Assembly (NCBI RefSeq): GCF_025725685.1 | Contig: NZ_CP107008.1 | Location: 1-64,000, forward strand | DNA length: 64,000 nt | Origin: Halomonas sp. M4R1S46 | GTDB taxonomy: Bacteria > Pseudomonadota > Gammaproteobacteria > Pseudomonadales > Halomonadaceae | Reading direction: 5' to 3' | Part shown: piece by piece, positions 8,097-18,053 of the stretch | How the letters are laid out: every line of letters starts with the position of its first letter | Numbering within the stretch: position 1 is the stretch's first letter | The notes under the pieces: generated by a model | Database searches by the model: none | Told to the model about the DNA's origin: nothing | Seen by the model: the letters and a program-made list of their open reading frames with translations, nothing else | Program-made: the position numbers and the translations under genes

Positions 8097-10163
8097 TCAC
8101 TGCTGGAGCAGGGCGATGTCCGCAACCTCGAGGAACAGCGCCTGCAGGCTCGCCAGCAGGGCGAGGCGATTGGATTTCACCGCCTCGTCGTCGGCCATGA
8201 CCATCACCTGCTCGAAGAAGGTGTCCACCGGCCGGCGCAGGGTCGCCAGTACGTCCAGGGCGTCGCTGTAGCGCGCCTCGGCGAACAACGGGGCGACCCT
8301 TTCCTGGCAACGCGCCAGCGCCTCGGCCAGGGCCTTCTCGGCCGCCTCCTGAAGCAGGGCGGGGTCCACCCGGGCACTGACGCCATCCCCCTGCTTGGAG
8401 AGGATGTTGGAGACGCGCTTGTTGGCGGCGGCCAGGGCGGCGGCCTCCTCGCGGCGGGCGAAGGCATGCACGGCATGGAGCCGACGGGCGAAGTCCAACG
8501 GCTTGGTGACGGGCCGGGCGCGCACGGCCAGGTAGACCTCGGCCTCGATGCCCTCGTCCCGGCCCCAGGCCCGGAAGCGGTCGAGCATGTAGGTCAGCAC
8601 CTCGTCGACCAGGCCCTCGGCGTAGGGCAGCTCCTGGTGCTGGGCGGCGGCCAGTTCGAGCAGCTCGCGCAGGTCCAGATCCAGCTCGCCCTTGATCAGG
8701 ATGTTGAGCACGCCGATGGCGGAACGGCGCAGGGCGAACGGATCCTTGGTGCCGCTGGGGCGCTGGCCGATGCCGAAGATGCCGGTCAGGGTATCGAGGC
8801 GGTCGGCCAGCGCCAGCGCCAGGCCGGTGGGCGTCCGGGGGATGGCGTCACTGGCGAAGCGCGGCAGGTACTGCTCCTCCAGGGCCTGGGCGACCTCGGC
8901 GTCCTCGCCGTCATGGGTGGCGTAGTAGCGGCCCATGATGCCCTGCAGTTCGGGGAACTCCAGGACCATCTCGGTCACCAGGTCGCACTTGGCCAGCTCG
9001 GCGGCGCGTCGGGCATGGGCCACCTCGCCGTCGATGCGACCGGCGATGAAGGCGGCCACGGCGGCGCTGCGATGGGCCTTGTCGGCCAGGGTGCCGAGCT
9101 TCTGCTGGAAGACCACGCTGGAGAGCTCGCCAATCCGGTCGGCCAGCGGACGCTGCCGATCGGTGTCGTAGAAGAAGGCGGCATCGGCCAGCCGCGGGCG
9201 GATGACCTTCTCGTTGCCCTGGATCACCAGCTCGGGCGACTGGCTGTCGATGTTGGAGATGGTGATGAACTGGGGCTTGAGTCGACCCTGTGCATCCAGC
9301 AGGTGGAAGTATTTCTGGTTGGCCTTCATCGAGGAGATCAGGCACTCGGCGGGGACCTCGAGGAAGCGCTCGTCGAAGCTACCGGTCAGTGCCACCGGCC
9401 ATTCCACCAGGCCGCTCACCTCGACCAGCAGGTCCTCGTCGATCACCGCCTGGGCCTCCTGTACCTCGGCCTCGGCCAGCACCTGTTCGCGGATGCGCTC
9501 GCGGCGTGTCTCGCGATCGGCGAGCACCCAGGCCTGCTCCAGGGTGGCCAGGTAGTCGTCGGCATGGGAAAGCTCGATGGGGGCCGGGGCGTGGAAACGA
9601 TGACCGCGGGTGGTGCGCCCGGCCTCGAGGCCCAGGGCGCTGGCGGCGACGACCCGGTCGCCGTAGAGCATCACCAGCCAGTGGGCGGGACGGGAGAATT
9701 CCACCCGTGAGGCCCCCCAGCGCATGTTCTTGGGCACCGGCAGGGCGGCGATGGCCTTCTCGACGATCCCCGGCAGCAGCGCGGTGGTGGCCTCGCCCGG
9801 CTGCTGTTCGCGGTAGCCGAGCCAGGTGCCCTTGGCGGTCTCCAGGTGGATCAGCTCGTCCACCGACACGCCACAGGAACGGGCGAATCCCTCGGCGGCC
9901 TTGGTCGGCTGGCCCTCCTTGAAGGCGGCGGCCAGGGCAGGGCCGCGGCGCTCGACCTCGCGGTCCGGCTGTTTGTCGGCCAGCGCCTTGACCTGCACGG
10001 CGAGGCGGCGCGGGGTGGCGTAGGCGGTCACCTCGCCGTGGGCGATATCGGCCTCGGCCAGACCGCGGTTCAGGCCCTCGGCGAAGGCATCGGAGAGGTC
10101 GTCGATCGCTCCCGGCGGCAGTTCCTCGACGCCCAGTTCGACCAGAAAGGTATCGGCTGCCAT
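8097..10163 (-). CDS. glyS: Glycyl-tRNA synthetase beta subunit
   Basis: GlyS (688 aa) is the large subunit of the bacterial alpha2beta2 glycyl-tRNA synthetase that charges tRNA-Gly. The N-terminus MAADTFLVELGVEELPPGAI is the family signature and fixes the start, although the frame is open further upstream into glyQ. An HD-like central region and a C-terminal DALR anticodon-binding region (ending near LRRPVDTFFEQVMVMADD) are recognisable. It follows glyQ by one base, so the two are translated from one message ending in the terminator at 8047-8077. Confidence 0.97.
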   Translation of the reverse strand: MAADTFLVELGVEELPPGAIDDLSDAFAEGLNRGLAEADIAHGEVTAYATPRRLAVQVKALADKQPDREVERRGPALAAAFKEGQPTKAAEGFARSCGVSVDELIHLETAKGTWLGYREQQPGEATTALLPGIVEKAIAALPVPKNMRWGASRVEFSRPAHWLVMLYGDRVVAASALGLEAGRTTRGHRFHAPAPIELSHADDYLATLEQAWVLADRETRRERIREQVLAEAEVQEAQAVIDEDLLVEVSGLVEWPVALTGSFDERFLEVPAECLISSMKANQKYFHLLDAQGRLKPQFITISNIDSQSPELVIQGNEKVIRPRLADAAFFYDTDRQRPLADRIGELSSVVFQQKLGTLADKAHRSAAVAAFIAGRIDGEVAHARRAAELAKCDLVTEMVLEFPELQGIMGRYYATHDGEDAEVAQALEEQYLPRFASDAIPRTPTGLALALADRLDTLTGIFGIGQRPSGTKDPFALRRSAIGVLNILIKGELDLDLRELLELAAAQHQELPYAEGLVDEVLTYMLDRFRAWGRDEGIEAEVYLAVRARPVTKPLDFARRLHAVHAFARREEAAALAAANKRVSNILSKQGDGVSARVDPALLQEAAEKALAEALARCQERVAPLFAEARYSDALDVLATLRRPVDTFFEQVMVMADDEAVKSNRLALLASLQALFLEVADIALLQQ

Positions 10164-10164
10164 C

Positions 10165-11112
<948 letters not shown>

Positions 11113-11150
11113 TGCGGAAGCACCGTTGGCCATGAATTCACGAGCCGTCA

Positions 11151-11156
11151 AGTATA
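11151..11156 (-). promoter_or_regulatory. Possible -10 element for glyQS
   Basis: On the minus strand TATACT lies about 40 bases upstream of the glyQ ATG. No good -35 is found at the usual spacing, so this is tentative. Confidence 0.3.
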
Positions 11157-11239
11157 CAATCACGGGCAGATCGGTTATAGGCGCAGCCTGGAATACATGG
11201 GGCCATCGCCGTCGAGCGAGTGCTCGGGGCTGATCCGTC

Positions 11240-11324
11240 GACGGGGCTGCGAGAGGGCGCTGTGAACCCCTCCCTGGGCGCTACCGACGCCATCCCTGGC
11301 GTAGGACCCTCTCTTCGCCCCGTC
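11240..11324 (+). repeat. Structured intergenic repeat, copy A (short form)
   Basis: Short copy of a dispersed repeat in the glyQ-hldD gap. Left arm GACGGGGC-tgc-GAGAGGG (11240-11257) is perfectly complementary to right arm CCCTCTC-ttc-GCCCCGTC (11307-11324), with a symmetrical 3-base internal loop. Core sequences gcgctgtgaacc, gggcgctaccgacgcc and cctggcgtaggacc are shared with copies B and C. The central ~80 bases of those copies are missing here. Confidence 0.85.
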
Positions 11325-11384
11325 CCCGGCGCCCCGCTTCATCGGCCAACCGCAATGGTCTCAACCGCATAGAGAGGAATCCCC

Positions 11385-12341
11385 ATGATCGTAGTGACAG
11401 GCGGAGCCGGCTTCATCGGCTCGAATCTGGTCAAGGCACTCAATGCCCGCGGCCGCGACGACGTGCTGGTGGTCGATGACCTCCGCGACGGCACCAAGTT
11501 CATCAACCTCGCCGACTGTACCCTCGGCGACTACCTGGACAAGGACGACTTCCTGGCCCGGATGCGGGCCGCCCTCAACGGCGAGAACGCGCACCTGCCG
11601 CCCATCGAGGCGATCTTCCACCAGGGGGCCTGCTCCGACACCACGGAGTGGGACGGCCGCTTCATGCTCGAGAACAACTTCGAGTACTCCAAGGAGTTGC
11701 TGCACTTCTGCCAGCTCAAGGGCATTCCCTTCCTCTATGCCTCCTCGGCGGCCACCTACGGCGGCAGCGAGGTGTTCCGCGAGGAGCCCGAGCACGAGAA
11801 GCCGCTCAACGTCTACGGCTACTCCAAGCTGCTGTTCGACCAGTACGTGCGCGCCCGCCACGACGAGTTCGAGAGCCAGGTGGTGGGCTTCCGCTACTTC
11901 AACGTCTACGGCCCCCGCGAGCAGCACAAGGGCAAGATGGCCAGTGTCGCCTACCACCACCACACCCAGGTCAGCGCCGGCCAGGACCTCAAGCTGTTCG
12001 GTGCCTGGGACGGCTATGAGGCCGGCATGCAGAGCCGCGACTTCATCTACGTGGGCGACGTGGTCGACGTCAACCTGTGGTTCCTCGACCACCCCGAGGC
12101 CTCCGGCATCTTCAACCTGGGCACCGGCCGCGCCGAGCCCTTCAAGGCCATCGGCGAGGCGGTGATCGACTACTACGGCCAGGGCAGGATCGAGTACATC
12201 GACTTTCCCGAGGAGCTCAAGGGCCGCTACCAGAGCTACACCAGGGCCGACATCGCTCGGCTGCGCGAGGCCGGCTATGATCGCGAGTTCCGCACCGTCG
12301 CCGAGGGCGTGCGAGCCTACCTGGAGTGGCTGAATGCCTGA
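11385..12341 (+). CDS. hldD: ADP-L-glycero-D-manno-heptose 6-epimerase
   Basis: HldD (318 aa) converts ADP-D,D-heptose to ADP-L,D-heptose, the donor for LPS inner-core heptose. An SDR-type Rossmann motif TGGAGFIGS begins at residue 5, and the extended-SDR motif YGYSK is at 144-148. The HldD-typical GGAGFIGSNLVKALN start and the SRDFIYVGDVVDVN stretch place it firmly. ATG has AGAGGA 8 bases upstream. The stop overlaps the waaF start by 8 bases, indicating translational coupling. Confidence 0.97.
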   Translation: MIVVTGGAGFIGSNLVKALNARGRDDVLVVDDLRDGTKFINLADCTLGDYLDKDDFLARMRAALNGENAHLPPIEAIFHQGACSDTTEWDGRFMLENNFEYSKELLHFCQLKGIPFLYASSAATYGGSEVFREEPEHEKPLNVYGYSKLLFDQYVRARHDEFESQVVGFRYFNVYGPREQHKGKMASVAYHHHTQVSAGQDLKLFGAWDGYEAGMQSRDFIYVGDVVDVNLWFLDHPEASGIFNLGTGRAEPFKAIGEAVIDYYGQGRIEYIDFPEELKGRYQSYTRADIARLREAGYDREFRTVAEGVRAYLEWLNA

Positions 12342-13347
12342 GCCTGGCGAGCGTATCCTGGTCGTCGGTCCGTCCTGGGTCGGCGACATGGTCATGGCCC
12401 AGAGCCTGTTCAAGACCCTCCGCGGACGCAGTCCCGGGGCGCGGATCGGCGTGGTGGCGCCGGCCTGGTCGCGGCCGATTCTCGAGCGGATGGCGGAGGT
12501 CGACGAGGTCGCCGCCCTGGAGGTGGGTCACGGCGAGGTCGGCTGGTCGGGGCGGCGTCGGCTGGCGGCCGGGCTGCGCGGGCGCTTCGATCGCGCCATC
12601 GTCCTGCCGCGCTCCTGGAAGTCGGCGCTGGTACCCTTCCTGGCGCGCATTCCCCGCCGTACCGGCTTCCTCGGCGAGCAGCGTTATGGCCTGCTCAACG
12701 ATCGTCGCGAGCTCGACAAGACGGTACTCGACCAGACCGTCAAGCGCTTCGTGGCCTTGGGCCTGCCGGCGGAGGAGGCCGCGCGGGGCGACTTCGCCGT
12801 GCCGCGGCCGGTGCTGCGCCGCGACGACGCCAACCTGGCGGCCCTGCAGGCCGAGCACGGGCTGGGGACGCGACCGGCCATCGCCATGATGCCCGGTGCC
12901 GAGTACGGCCCGGCCAAGCAATGGCCGCTGGCCTACTTCCGGGAACTGGCCGAGGCGCTGGTGGCCGAGGGGCATGAGGTGCGTGTGCTGGGCGGCCCCA
13001 AGGAGGCGGAGGCCGGGGACACCATCGCCACCGGCCTCGCGCACGTCCACAACCTGTGCGGCAAGACCCGTCTGGCGGATGCCGTGGACCTGCTCGCCGA
13101 CTGCCGCCAGGCGGTGACCAATGATTCCGGCCTGATGCACGTGGCCGCCGCGGCGGGCACCCGGGTCCAGGCCCTCTACGGTTCCTCCTCCCCGGCGTAC
13201 ACGCCGCCGCTCACCGAGGAAGCCGTGATCCACTACCTGGCGCTGGACTGTTCCCCCTGCTTCCAGCGGACCTGTCCGCTGGGCCATACCAACTGCCTCA
13301 ATCTGCTGACGCCGTCCCGGGTGCTCCGGGCGCTGCTGTCGACCTAG
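12334..13347 (+). CDS. waaF: LPS heptosyltransferase II
   Basis: WaaF (337 aa, GT9) adds the second L-glycero-D-manno-heptose to the LPS inner core at the cytoplasmic face of the inner membrane. Diagnostic stretches are ILVVGPSWVGDMVMAQSLF at the N-terminus, PGAEYGPAKQWP in the donor region, YGSSSPAYTPPL, and the cysteine block CSPCFQRTCPLGHTNC near the C-terminus. It overlaps hldD by 8 bases. Its last 50 bases overlap the 3' end of the oppositely oriented sulfatase-family gene. Confidence 0.95.
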   Translation: MPEPGERILVVGPSWVGDMVMAQSLFKTLRGRSPGARIGVVAPAWSRPILERMAEVDEVAALEVGHGEVGWSGRRRLAAGLRGRFDRAIVLPRSWKSALVPFLARIPRRTGFLGEQRYGLLNDRRELDKTVLDQTVKRFVALGLPAEEAARGDFAVPRPVLRRDDANLAALQAEHGLGTRPAIAMMPGAEYGPAKQWPLAYFRELAEALVAEGHEVRVLGGPKEAEAGDTIATGLAHVHNLCGKTRLADAVDLLADCRQAVTNDSGLMHVAAAAGTRVQALYGSSSPAYTPPLTEEAVIHYLALDCSPCFQRTCPLGHTNCLNLLTPSRVLRALLST

Positions 13348-14962
13348 GCGGCGGGAACTCCGACGGGGGAAAGGGCGGACGGATGTCCAGGCCCTGCCAC
13401 AGGCGCGCCTGCAGGGCCGTCTCCTCCTTGAGCCGGGCGTTGAGGGTCTCCAGGCCGTGCTCCTCGACGAGGGTCGGGTCGCGGGCGAGCAGCGAGACGC
13501 CGAGGCCGGCCCGGTGGCGGTCGAGGGAGAACCCCATGGCTTCCAGCACCGTGGGCAGCACGTCCATGGTCGAGGCCTCGACCCGGATGCGGCGGGGCGG
13601 GAGATCATTGCCGATCAGCATGAAGGTATTGGCGCGGGGCCCGGCGATCAGCCGGTCCCACGCCGAGACGCGCATGGTCAGGTGGTCGCTGGCGATCACC
13701 ACCAGGGTATCCTCCAGCAGTCCCTCGGCCTCCAGGCGGCGCACCAGGCGGCTCACCAGCCAGGCCGAGCATTCCACCGAGTAGAGGATATCCACGCCGT
13801 CGAACGTCCCCTGCCGCTTGCGGCAGTCGCGTGCCGGGAAGCCGTTGGGCGGATGGGTGCCGAGACTCAGGCTGACTAGCCCCCAGGGCCCCCCCTCGGC
13901 CTCGAGGCGGCGCACCTCTTCCTCCACGAAGCCGTAGAGGCTGTCATCATAGAGGCCCCAGCTGTTCAGGTAGTCCGGATCGTCGAGGCGCGGCGCCAGG
14001 GTCTCGCGCCCCCTCACCCGATCGAAGCCATGGTCGGTATAGAAGCGCCCCTTGCCGGCGAAGCGGGTGCTGGCGCCGCCGAGATAGCTCAGGGCATAGC
14101 CCTGGGCATCCAGCAGGTCGCCCAGGCAGTTGACCCCCGGGACGACTCGCTCGAGGGGCTCGAACTGGCTGTCGTGGAGCAGCCCGGCGGGCATCAGCGG
14201 CGTGCCGCACTGGCTGGCGATCATGCCGGCCATGGTCCAGCCGGTGTTGTCGAGCTGGCGCACGCCCTCGAAGACCACGCCGCGCCGGCCCAGCTCGGCG
14301 AGCGGCGCATAGGCGTCGCCGAAGCGTTCGCGGTCGGCGTAGGTACGCTCCAGGCTTTCCAGATAGAAGATCAGCAGGTTGGGCGGCTCGGCCGGTGCCG
14401 CGCGGATCACCGGCGGCACGTAGCGGCGATCCAGCCAGGCGCCGTCCTCGGTGACGATGGCCGCGCCACGCTGACCGAGATCGATCAGCAGCGGGTTGCC
14501 GACCAGCAGGACCACGGCCAGCAGGCGTTCCCGGCGTCGCCAGCGCGGGTCGACGCGCACCAGCCAGGTGAAGGCCGCCAGCACCAGCAGCATGGCCAGG
14601 GTGAAGAGCGCGGCGACGACCAGTCGCTCGCCGCCGCCGTGCTCGCCGATGCCCGCCTGGAGATGGAAGAAGACCGCGCCCAGGTCGACGATGCCGAAGC
14701 TGTCGGCCAGATAGACGTAGAGGCCCCACAGGATCAGCGGCACCAGCGACCAGGGCCAGCGGCGAGGCGCCGACGCGTCCGGCGGCGAGGCGCCCCAGCG
14801 CAGGGTGCGGCCCAGCCACAGCCAGGCGGCGGCGATCGGCCACATCGCCAGGGTCGGCAGGCGAGTCACGGTGACGGCGGTAAAGCCCAGGGCCAGGCCC
14901 AGGGTCAGCAGGGCCCACCAGCGCGGCCGTTGGAGCCGGGGGGAGAGGAAGCGATCAAGCAT
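13298..14962 (-). CDS. Sulfatase-family phosphotransferase, OpgB/MdoB-like
   Basis: A 554-aa membrane protein with about four or five N-terminal hydrophobic segments (residues ~15-170) and a periplasmic alkaline-phosphatase/sulfatase-fold domain. The block FYLESLERTYADRERFG followed by GWTMAGMIASQCGTPL closely resembles OpgB (MdoB), the phosphoglycerol transferase that decorates osmoregulated periplasmic glucans. VIASDHLTMR supplies the metal-binding Asp-His. It ends a tightly coupled minus-strand operon with a GT2 and a GT9 gene, overlapping the GT2 stop by 8 bases. The neighbourhood suggests the acceptor could be LPS core rather than glucan; that part is inference. Confidence 0.8.
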   Translation of the reverse strand: MLDRFLSPRLQRPRWWALLTLGLALGFTAVTVTRLPTLAMWPIAAAWLWLGRTLRWGASPPDASAPRRWPWSLVPLILWGLYVYLADSFGIVDLGAVFFHLQAGIGEHGGGERLVVAALFTLAMLLVLAAFTWLVRVDPRWRRRERLLAVVLLVGNPLLIDLGQRGAAIVTEDGAWLDRRYVPPVIRAAPAEPPNLLIFYLESLERTYADRERFGDAYAPLAELGRRGVVFEGVRQLDNTGWTMAGMIASQCGTPLMPAGLLHDSQFEPLERVVPGVNCLGDLLDAQGYALSYLGGASTRFAGKGRFYTDHGFDRVRGRETLAPRLDDPDYLNSWGLYDDSLYGFVEEEVRRLEAEGGPWGLVSLSLGTHPPNGFPARDCRKRQGTFDGVDILYSVECSAWLVSRLVRRLEAEGLLEDTLVVIASDHLTMRVSAWDRLIAGPRANTFMLIGNDLPPRRIRVEASTMDVLPTVLEAMGFSLDRHRAGLGVSLLARDPTLVEEHGLETLNARLKEETALQARLWQGLDIRPPFPPSEFPPPRSTAAPGAPGTASAD

Positions 14963-15728
14963 CGTCGGCGTCGGAGGTCGCGCTCTCGTTCTCGTACAGT
15001 TCGTTCAGCTTGGCATACTTCATGTAGGCGTGAAACGCCGTGGTCATGGCCACGGTGAAGCCGTCTGGGCCCTGGAGCAGGCCGCCCTTGAGGATCAGCT
15101 TGCGGAAGCCGGCGCTGGCCGCGTGCAGGATGGGGCGATACCGCGAGGGGGGCTTGCCGCGCTCCTTCATGGCCCAGGCATCGCGGCTGGAGAGTGCATC
15201 GATGCGGGTGATCCAGTGGGACAGGTCGCGGTAGGTGAAGTGGCGGATATGGGCATCCAGGTCCACCACCCTGGGGGCCTGGACCGAGGAATGCGCCTTC
15301 TTCGGCAGGTAGCCGGCGCTGGTGCGGTTGTAGAGCCGGGTCACCGGATCCGGATAGAAGCCCGCGGCGCGGATCCAGTGGCGGCCGGCGAAGTTGCGGC
15401 GCCGGAAGCGATAGGCCGTGCGCGGGTCGTCCAGGGGCAGGCCGCGGATCGCCTCGACCGCGTCGTCGTCCAGGCGCTCGTCGGCGTCCATCGCCAGAAT
15501 CCAGTCGTGTTGTGCCTGGGGCACGGCGAAGGCCTTCTGGGGGCCGTCGCCCAGGTAGGGCTGATGGATGACCCTGGCGCCGGCGGCCTCGGCGAGCGCC
15601 ACGGTATCGTCCCGGCTGCCGGAATCGACGACGATCACCTCGTCGCAGGTCCGTTGCAGGGAGGCGACGCAGTCGGTGACGTTGTCGGCCTCGTTGAGCG
15701 TGATGATGATGCCGGTGATGGACGTCAT
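14955..15728 (-). CDS. Family 2 glycosyltransferase, WaaE/KdtX-like
   Basis: A 257-aa GT2 enzyme: N-terminal ITGIIITLNEADNVTDCVAS, the VDSGSRDDT nucleotide-binding motif and the LAMDADERLD acid motif are all present. Small LPS-core glycosyltransferases of the WaaE type have this layout and add a sugar to heptose I. The frame is open far upstream; the start at MTSITG is selected because it matches the GT2 N-terminus and overlaps the preceding gene's stop by 4 bases (ATGA). Confidence 0.85.
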   Translation of the reverse strand: MTSITGIIITLNEADNVTDCVASLQRTCDEVIVVDSGSRDDTVALAEAAGARVIHQPYLGDGPQKAFAVPQAQHDWILAMDADERLDDDAVEAIRGLPLDDPRTAYRFRRRNFAGRHWIRAAGFYPDPVTRLYNRTSAGYLPKKAHSSVQAPRVVDLDAHIRHFTYRDLSHWITRIDALSSRDAWAMKERGKPPSRYRPILHAASAGFRKLILKGGLLQGPDGFTVAMTTAFHAYMKYAKLNELYENESATSDADDA

Positions 15729-16813
15729 GGGTGAGGCTCGCTGATGGGGGAAGGTTGCAGCTGTCGGGCGATGCGCGTCGCGGCGTCGTCCAGGTCGATG
15801 GCCGTCATGTCCGCCTCGTGGGCGTCGTCGGGGGGACAAAAGGCCAGGCGCCGGTCCTCGCTGTTGCAGGTCTGCCAGCGCAGCGGCGTCGCCGAGCGCC
15901 GCGAGGGGTAGAATCCGGCGGTGGGGCGGTTCAGGCAGGCGGCGATGTGCAGCGGCCCGGTGGAGCCCGCAATGAACAGGTCCGCCGCCGCGAGACGGCG
16001 AGCGAAGGCCTCGAGCCCCGGACTCGGCGGCAGGCGGTGGGCGGCCAGGCCGGCCTCTCGCAGGCTGGCGGCGAGGGTCTCGGCGTGGGTTTCCTCGCCG
16101 GGGCCGGCGGTCAGCACCCAGGCCGGCGCCACACCCGTGGCGCGCAGGCGGGCATCCACGTCCCGCGCCAGCGTCGCATAGGCCTCGGCCGTCAGGTTGA
16201 CCGCCGAGCCACCGCTGCCGGCATGCAGGAACAGCCAGGGACGCTCGGTCTCGAGGCCCAGGCTCGCGGCGATGGCATCCCGCTGCGCCGCCCGTTCCGC
16301 CGCGGACAGCGGCCAGTAGGGCGGTGCCGGCCGGGGCGGATGCGACAGGGCCAGGGCGTCCATCAGCGCCTCGGCGAGCTCCAGGTTGTAGACGTACTCG
16401 GGTTTCTCCGAGCGCGACCTGCGCTGGGGGATGCGGTGGTTGTAGAATAGCTGCGCCCACTTGGTGGCCGGCGCGAGGCGCAGCGGGATGCCGGCTCGCC
16501 AGCCCAGCCAGCCGATGCGCGGCGTGGAGAACAGCGTCAGCAAGGCATCGAAGGACCTTGCCTTCAGGCGGGCCAGCAGCGCGCGTCGGGCCTCGCGGCC
16601 GGCGCCGTCGCCCGGGTCGAGGATCACCTCGTCGACCCAGGGGCAGGCGCGGGCCAGGGGGGCGGTATAGTCCGGGACCAGCACACTGACATGGGGCCGC
16701 GGCGCGGCGGCCTTGAGGCCGGCCAGCGCCGGCCAGGCCAGCATGAAGTCGCCGAGCTTGTCGTTGCGCACCACCAGCAGGCGCGGCGGCCGTTGAGCGG
16801 AGAAACTCGTCAT
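15725..16813 (-). CDS. Family 9 glycosyltransferase (heptosyltransferase-like)
   Basis: A 362-aa GT9 protein related to LPS heptosyltransferases. N-terminal LLVVRNDKLGDFMLAWPAL is the GT9 acceptor-domain start; FLHAGSGGSAVNLTAE and FIAGSTGPLHIAACLNRPT form the donor-binding region. The start MTSFSAQRPP is chosen by alignment to the family; a longer open frame reaches 17041. Divergent from the GT4 gene with about 25 bases between starts. Which core sugar it transfers cannot be told from sequence. Confidence 0.85.
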   Translation of the reverse strand: MTSFSAQRPPRLLVVRNDKLGDFMLAWPALAGLKAAAPRPHVSVLVPDYTAPLARACPWVDEVILDPGDGAGREARRALLARLKARSFDALLTLFSTPRIGWLGWRAGIPLRLAPATKWAQLFYNHRIPQRRSRSEKPEYVYNLELAEALMDALALSHPPRPAPPYWPLSAAERAAQRDAIAASLGLETERPWLFLHAGSGGSAVNLTAEAYATLARDVDARLRATGVAPAWVLTAGPGEETHAETLAASLREAGLAAHRLPPSPGLEAFARRLAAADLFIAGSTGPLHIAACLNRPTAGFYPSRRSATPLRWQTCNSEDRRLAFCPPDDAHEADMTAIDLDDAATRIARQLQPSPISEPHP

Positions 16814-16838
16814 CTGGGCTCCCGAGCCCCGACACCGA

Positions 16839-17984
16839 ATGGAGGATGCCTTGAGACCCAAGGTCATGCAGCTCTGCCTCTCGAACGGCTGGGGCGGACT
16901 GGAAATGTATCCTGCCCGGATTATACCCGAGCTGGCCCGCCAGGGGTGGGAGGCCCACGGCCTGGCGCTGGAAGGCTCCCGGGTGGCGGCCAGCCTCGAG
17001 GCAGCGGGCGTCACGCCGTTGACGGTGCCGTCCCGCGGCAAGGCGCTGTGGCGGGTCGGGCGGATATTGGCCTACCTGAAGGCCCACGAGATCGACGTCG
17101 TGCACTGCCACAAGTCCAGCGATCTGCGCCTGGGGGCGCTGCTGACCACGCTGCGCCCGGGGCTGCGGCTGTTCTTCACCGACCACATGGGCGTCACCCG
17201 GCCCAAGCGGGACCCCTACCACCGCTGGGCCTACGGACGGTTGACGCGGTTATTCTCGATCAGCGAGACCACGCGGGCCCGCAATCTCCGGGCCTTGCCG
17301 TTGCCCCCCGAGCGCATCCGCCGGCTCTACCTCGGCATCGATCCGTCGGCCCATGTCGCCGGCCTCGCCGCGGACGAGCGCCGGGCACTGCGCGCCGAAC
17401 TGGGCGTGCCGGAGGGCGCGGTGGCCATCGGCCTGCCGGGGCGGATCACCCCGGGCAAGGGGCAGGCGGTCTGGGTCGAGGCGCTGGCGCGGCTGGTTGA
17501 GGCACGGCCCGAGCTGGCCTGGCACGGGGTGCTGATCGGGGGGCTTGCCGCCGGCGAGGGCAGCAACGAGGCCTTCGTGGCGGAGCTGCGCGAGCGGGTG
17601 GCGGCCCTGGGGCTCACCGCGCGGATCAGCTTCGCCGGCTTTCGAGGCGACCTGCCGCGCTGTCTCGCGGCCCTGGATATCGTCTGCGTGCCGTCGCGCA
17701 ACGAGGCCTTCGGCCTCACCGTGATCGAGGCCATGGCCGCCGCCAGGCCGGTGGTGGGGGCCGACAGCGGGGCGATACCCGAGCTGGTCGATGCCACCAC
17801 CGGACGCCTGGCCGCCCCCGAGGACCCCGACGCCTGGGCCGCGGCCCTGGGCGAGCTGAGTGCCGATGCTGCACTGCAGCATCGGCTGGGCCAGGCCGGC
17901 CGGGCGCGGGTGCTCGAGGCCTTCACCCTCGAGGCCCATGTTCGTGCGCTGGTGGGAGAATACGCCGGCGAGTCCGCTGCCTAA
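16839..17984 (+). CDS. Family 4 glycosyltransferase
   Basis: A 381-aa GT-B fold glycosyltransferase of the group 1/GT4 type. The N-terminal part has LSNGWGGLEMYPARIIPELAR (shown in part). The C-terminal donor domain has GLPGRITPGKGQ near residue 197 and the ExFGLTVIEAMAAARPVVG motif near 290, including the conserved E-x7-E. It sits in the LPS core cluster, so core sugar transfer is likely; acceptor and sugar are unknown. A second possible start a few codons in (MQLCLS) would lose only nine residues. Confidence 0.85.
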   Translation: MEDALRPKVMQLCLSNGWGGLEMYPARIIPELARQGWEAHGLALEGSRVAASLEAAGVTPLTVPSRGKALWRVGRILAYLKAHEIDVVHCHKSSDLRLGALLTTLRPGLRLFFTDHMGVTRPKRDPYHRWAYGRLTRLFSISETTRARNLRALPLPPERIRRLYLGIDPSAHVAGLAADERRALRAELGVPEGAVAIGLPGRITPGKGQAVWVEALARLVEARPELAWHGVLIGGLAAGEGSNEAFVAELRERVAALGLTARISFAGFRGDLPRCLAALDIVCVPSRNEAFGLTVIEAMAAARPVVGADSGAIPELVDATTGRLAAPEDPDAWAAALGELSADAALQHRLGQAGRARVLEAFTLEAHVRALVGEYAGESAA

Positions 17985-18053
17985 GCGCTCGAGCTTGGCC
18001 AGAATCGAATCTGCCGTCGCTGTCCCGGCAACTCCTGGCCTTCCCGTGGCGTC

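Noticed and set aside
7884..9710. 608-codon plus-strand ORF opposite glyS
   Set aside because: Shadow of glyS; low-complexity His/Gly/Gln composition and crossing of the terminator and parS sites.
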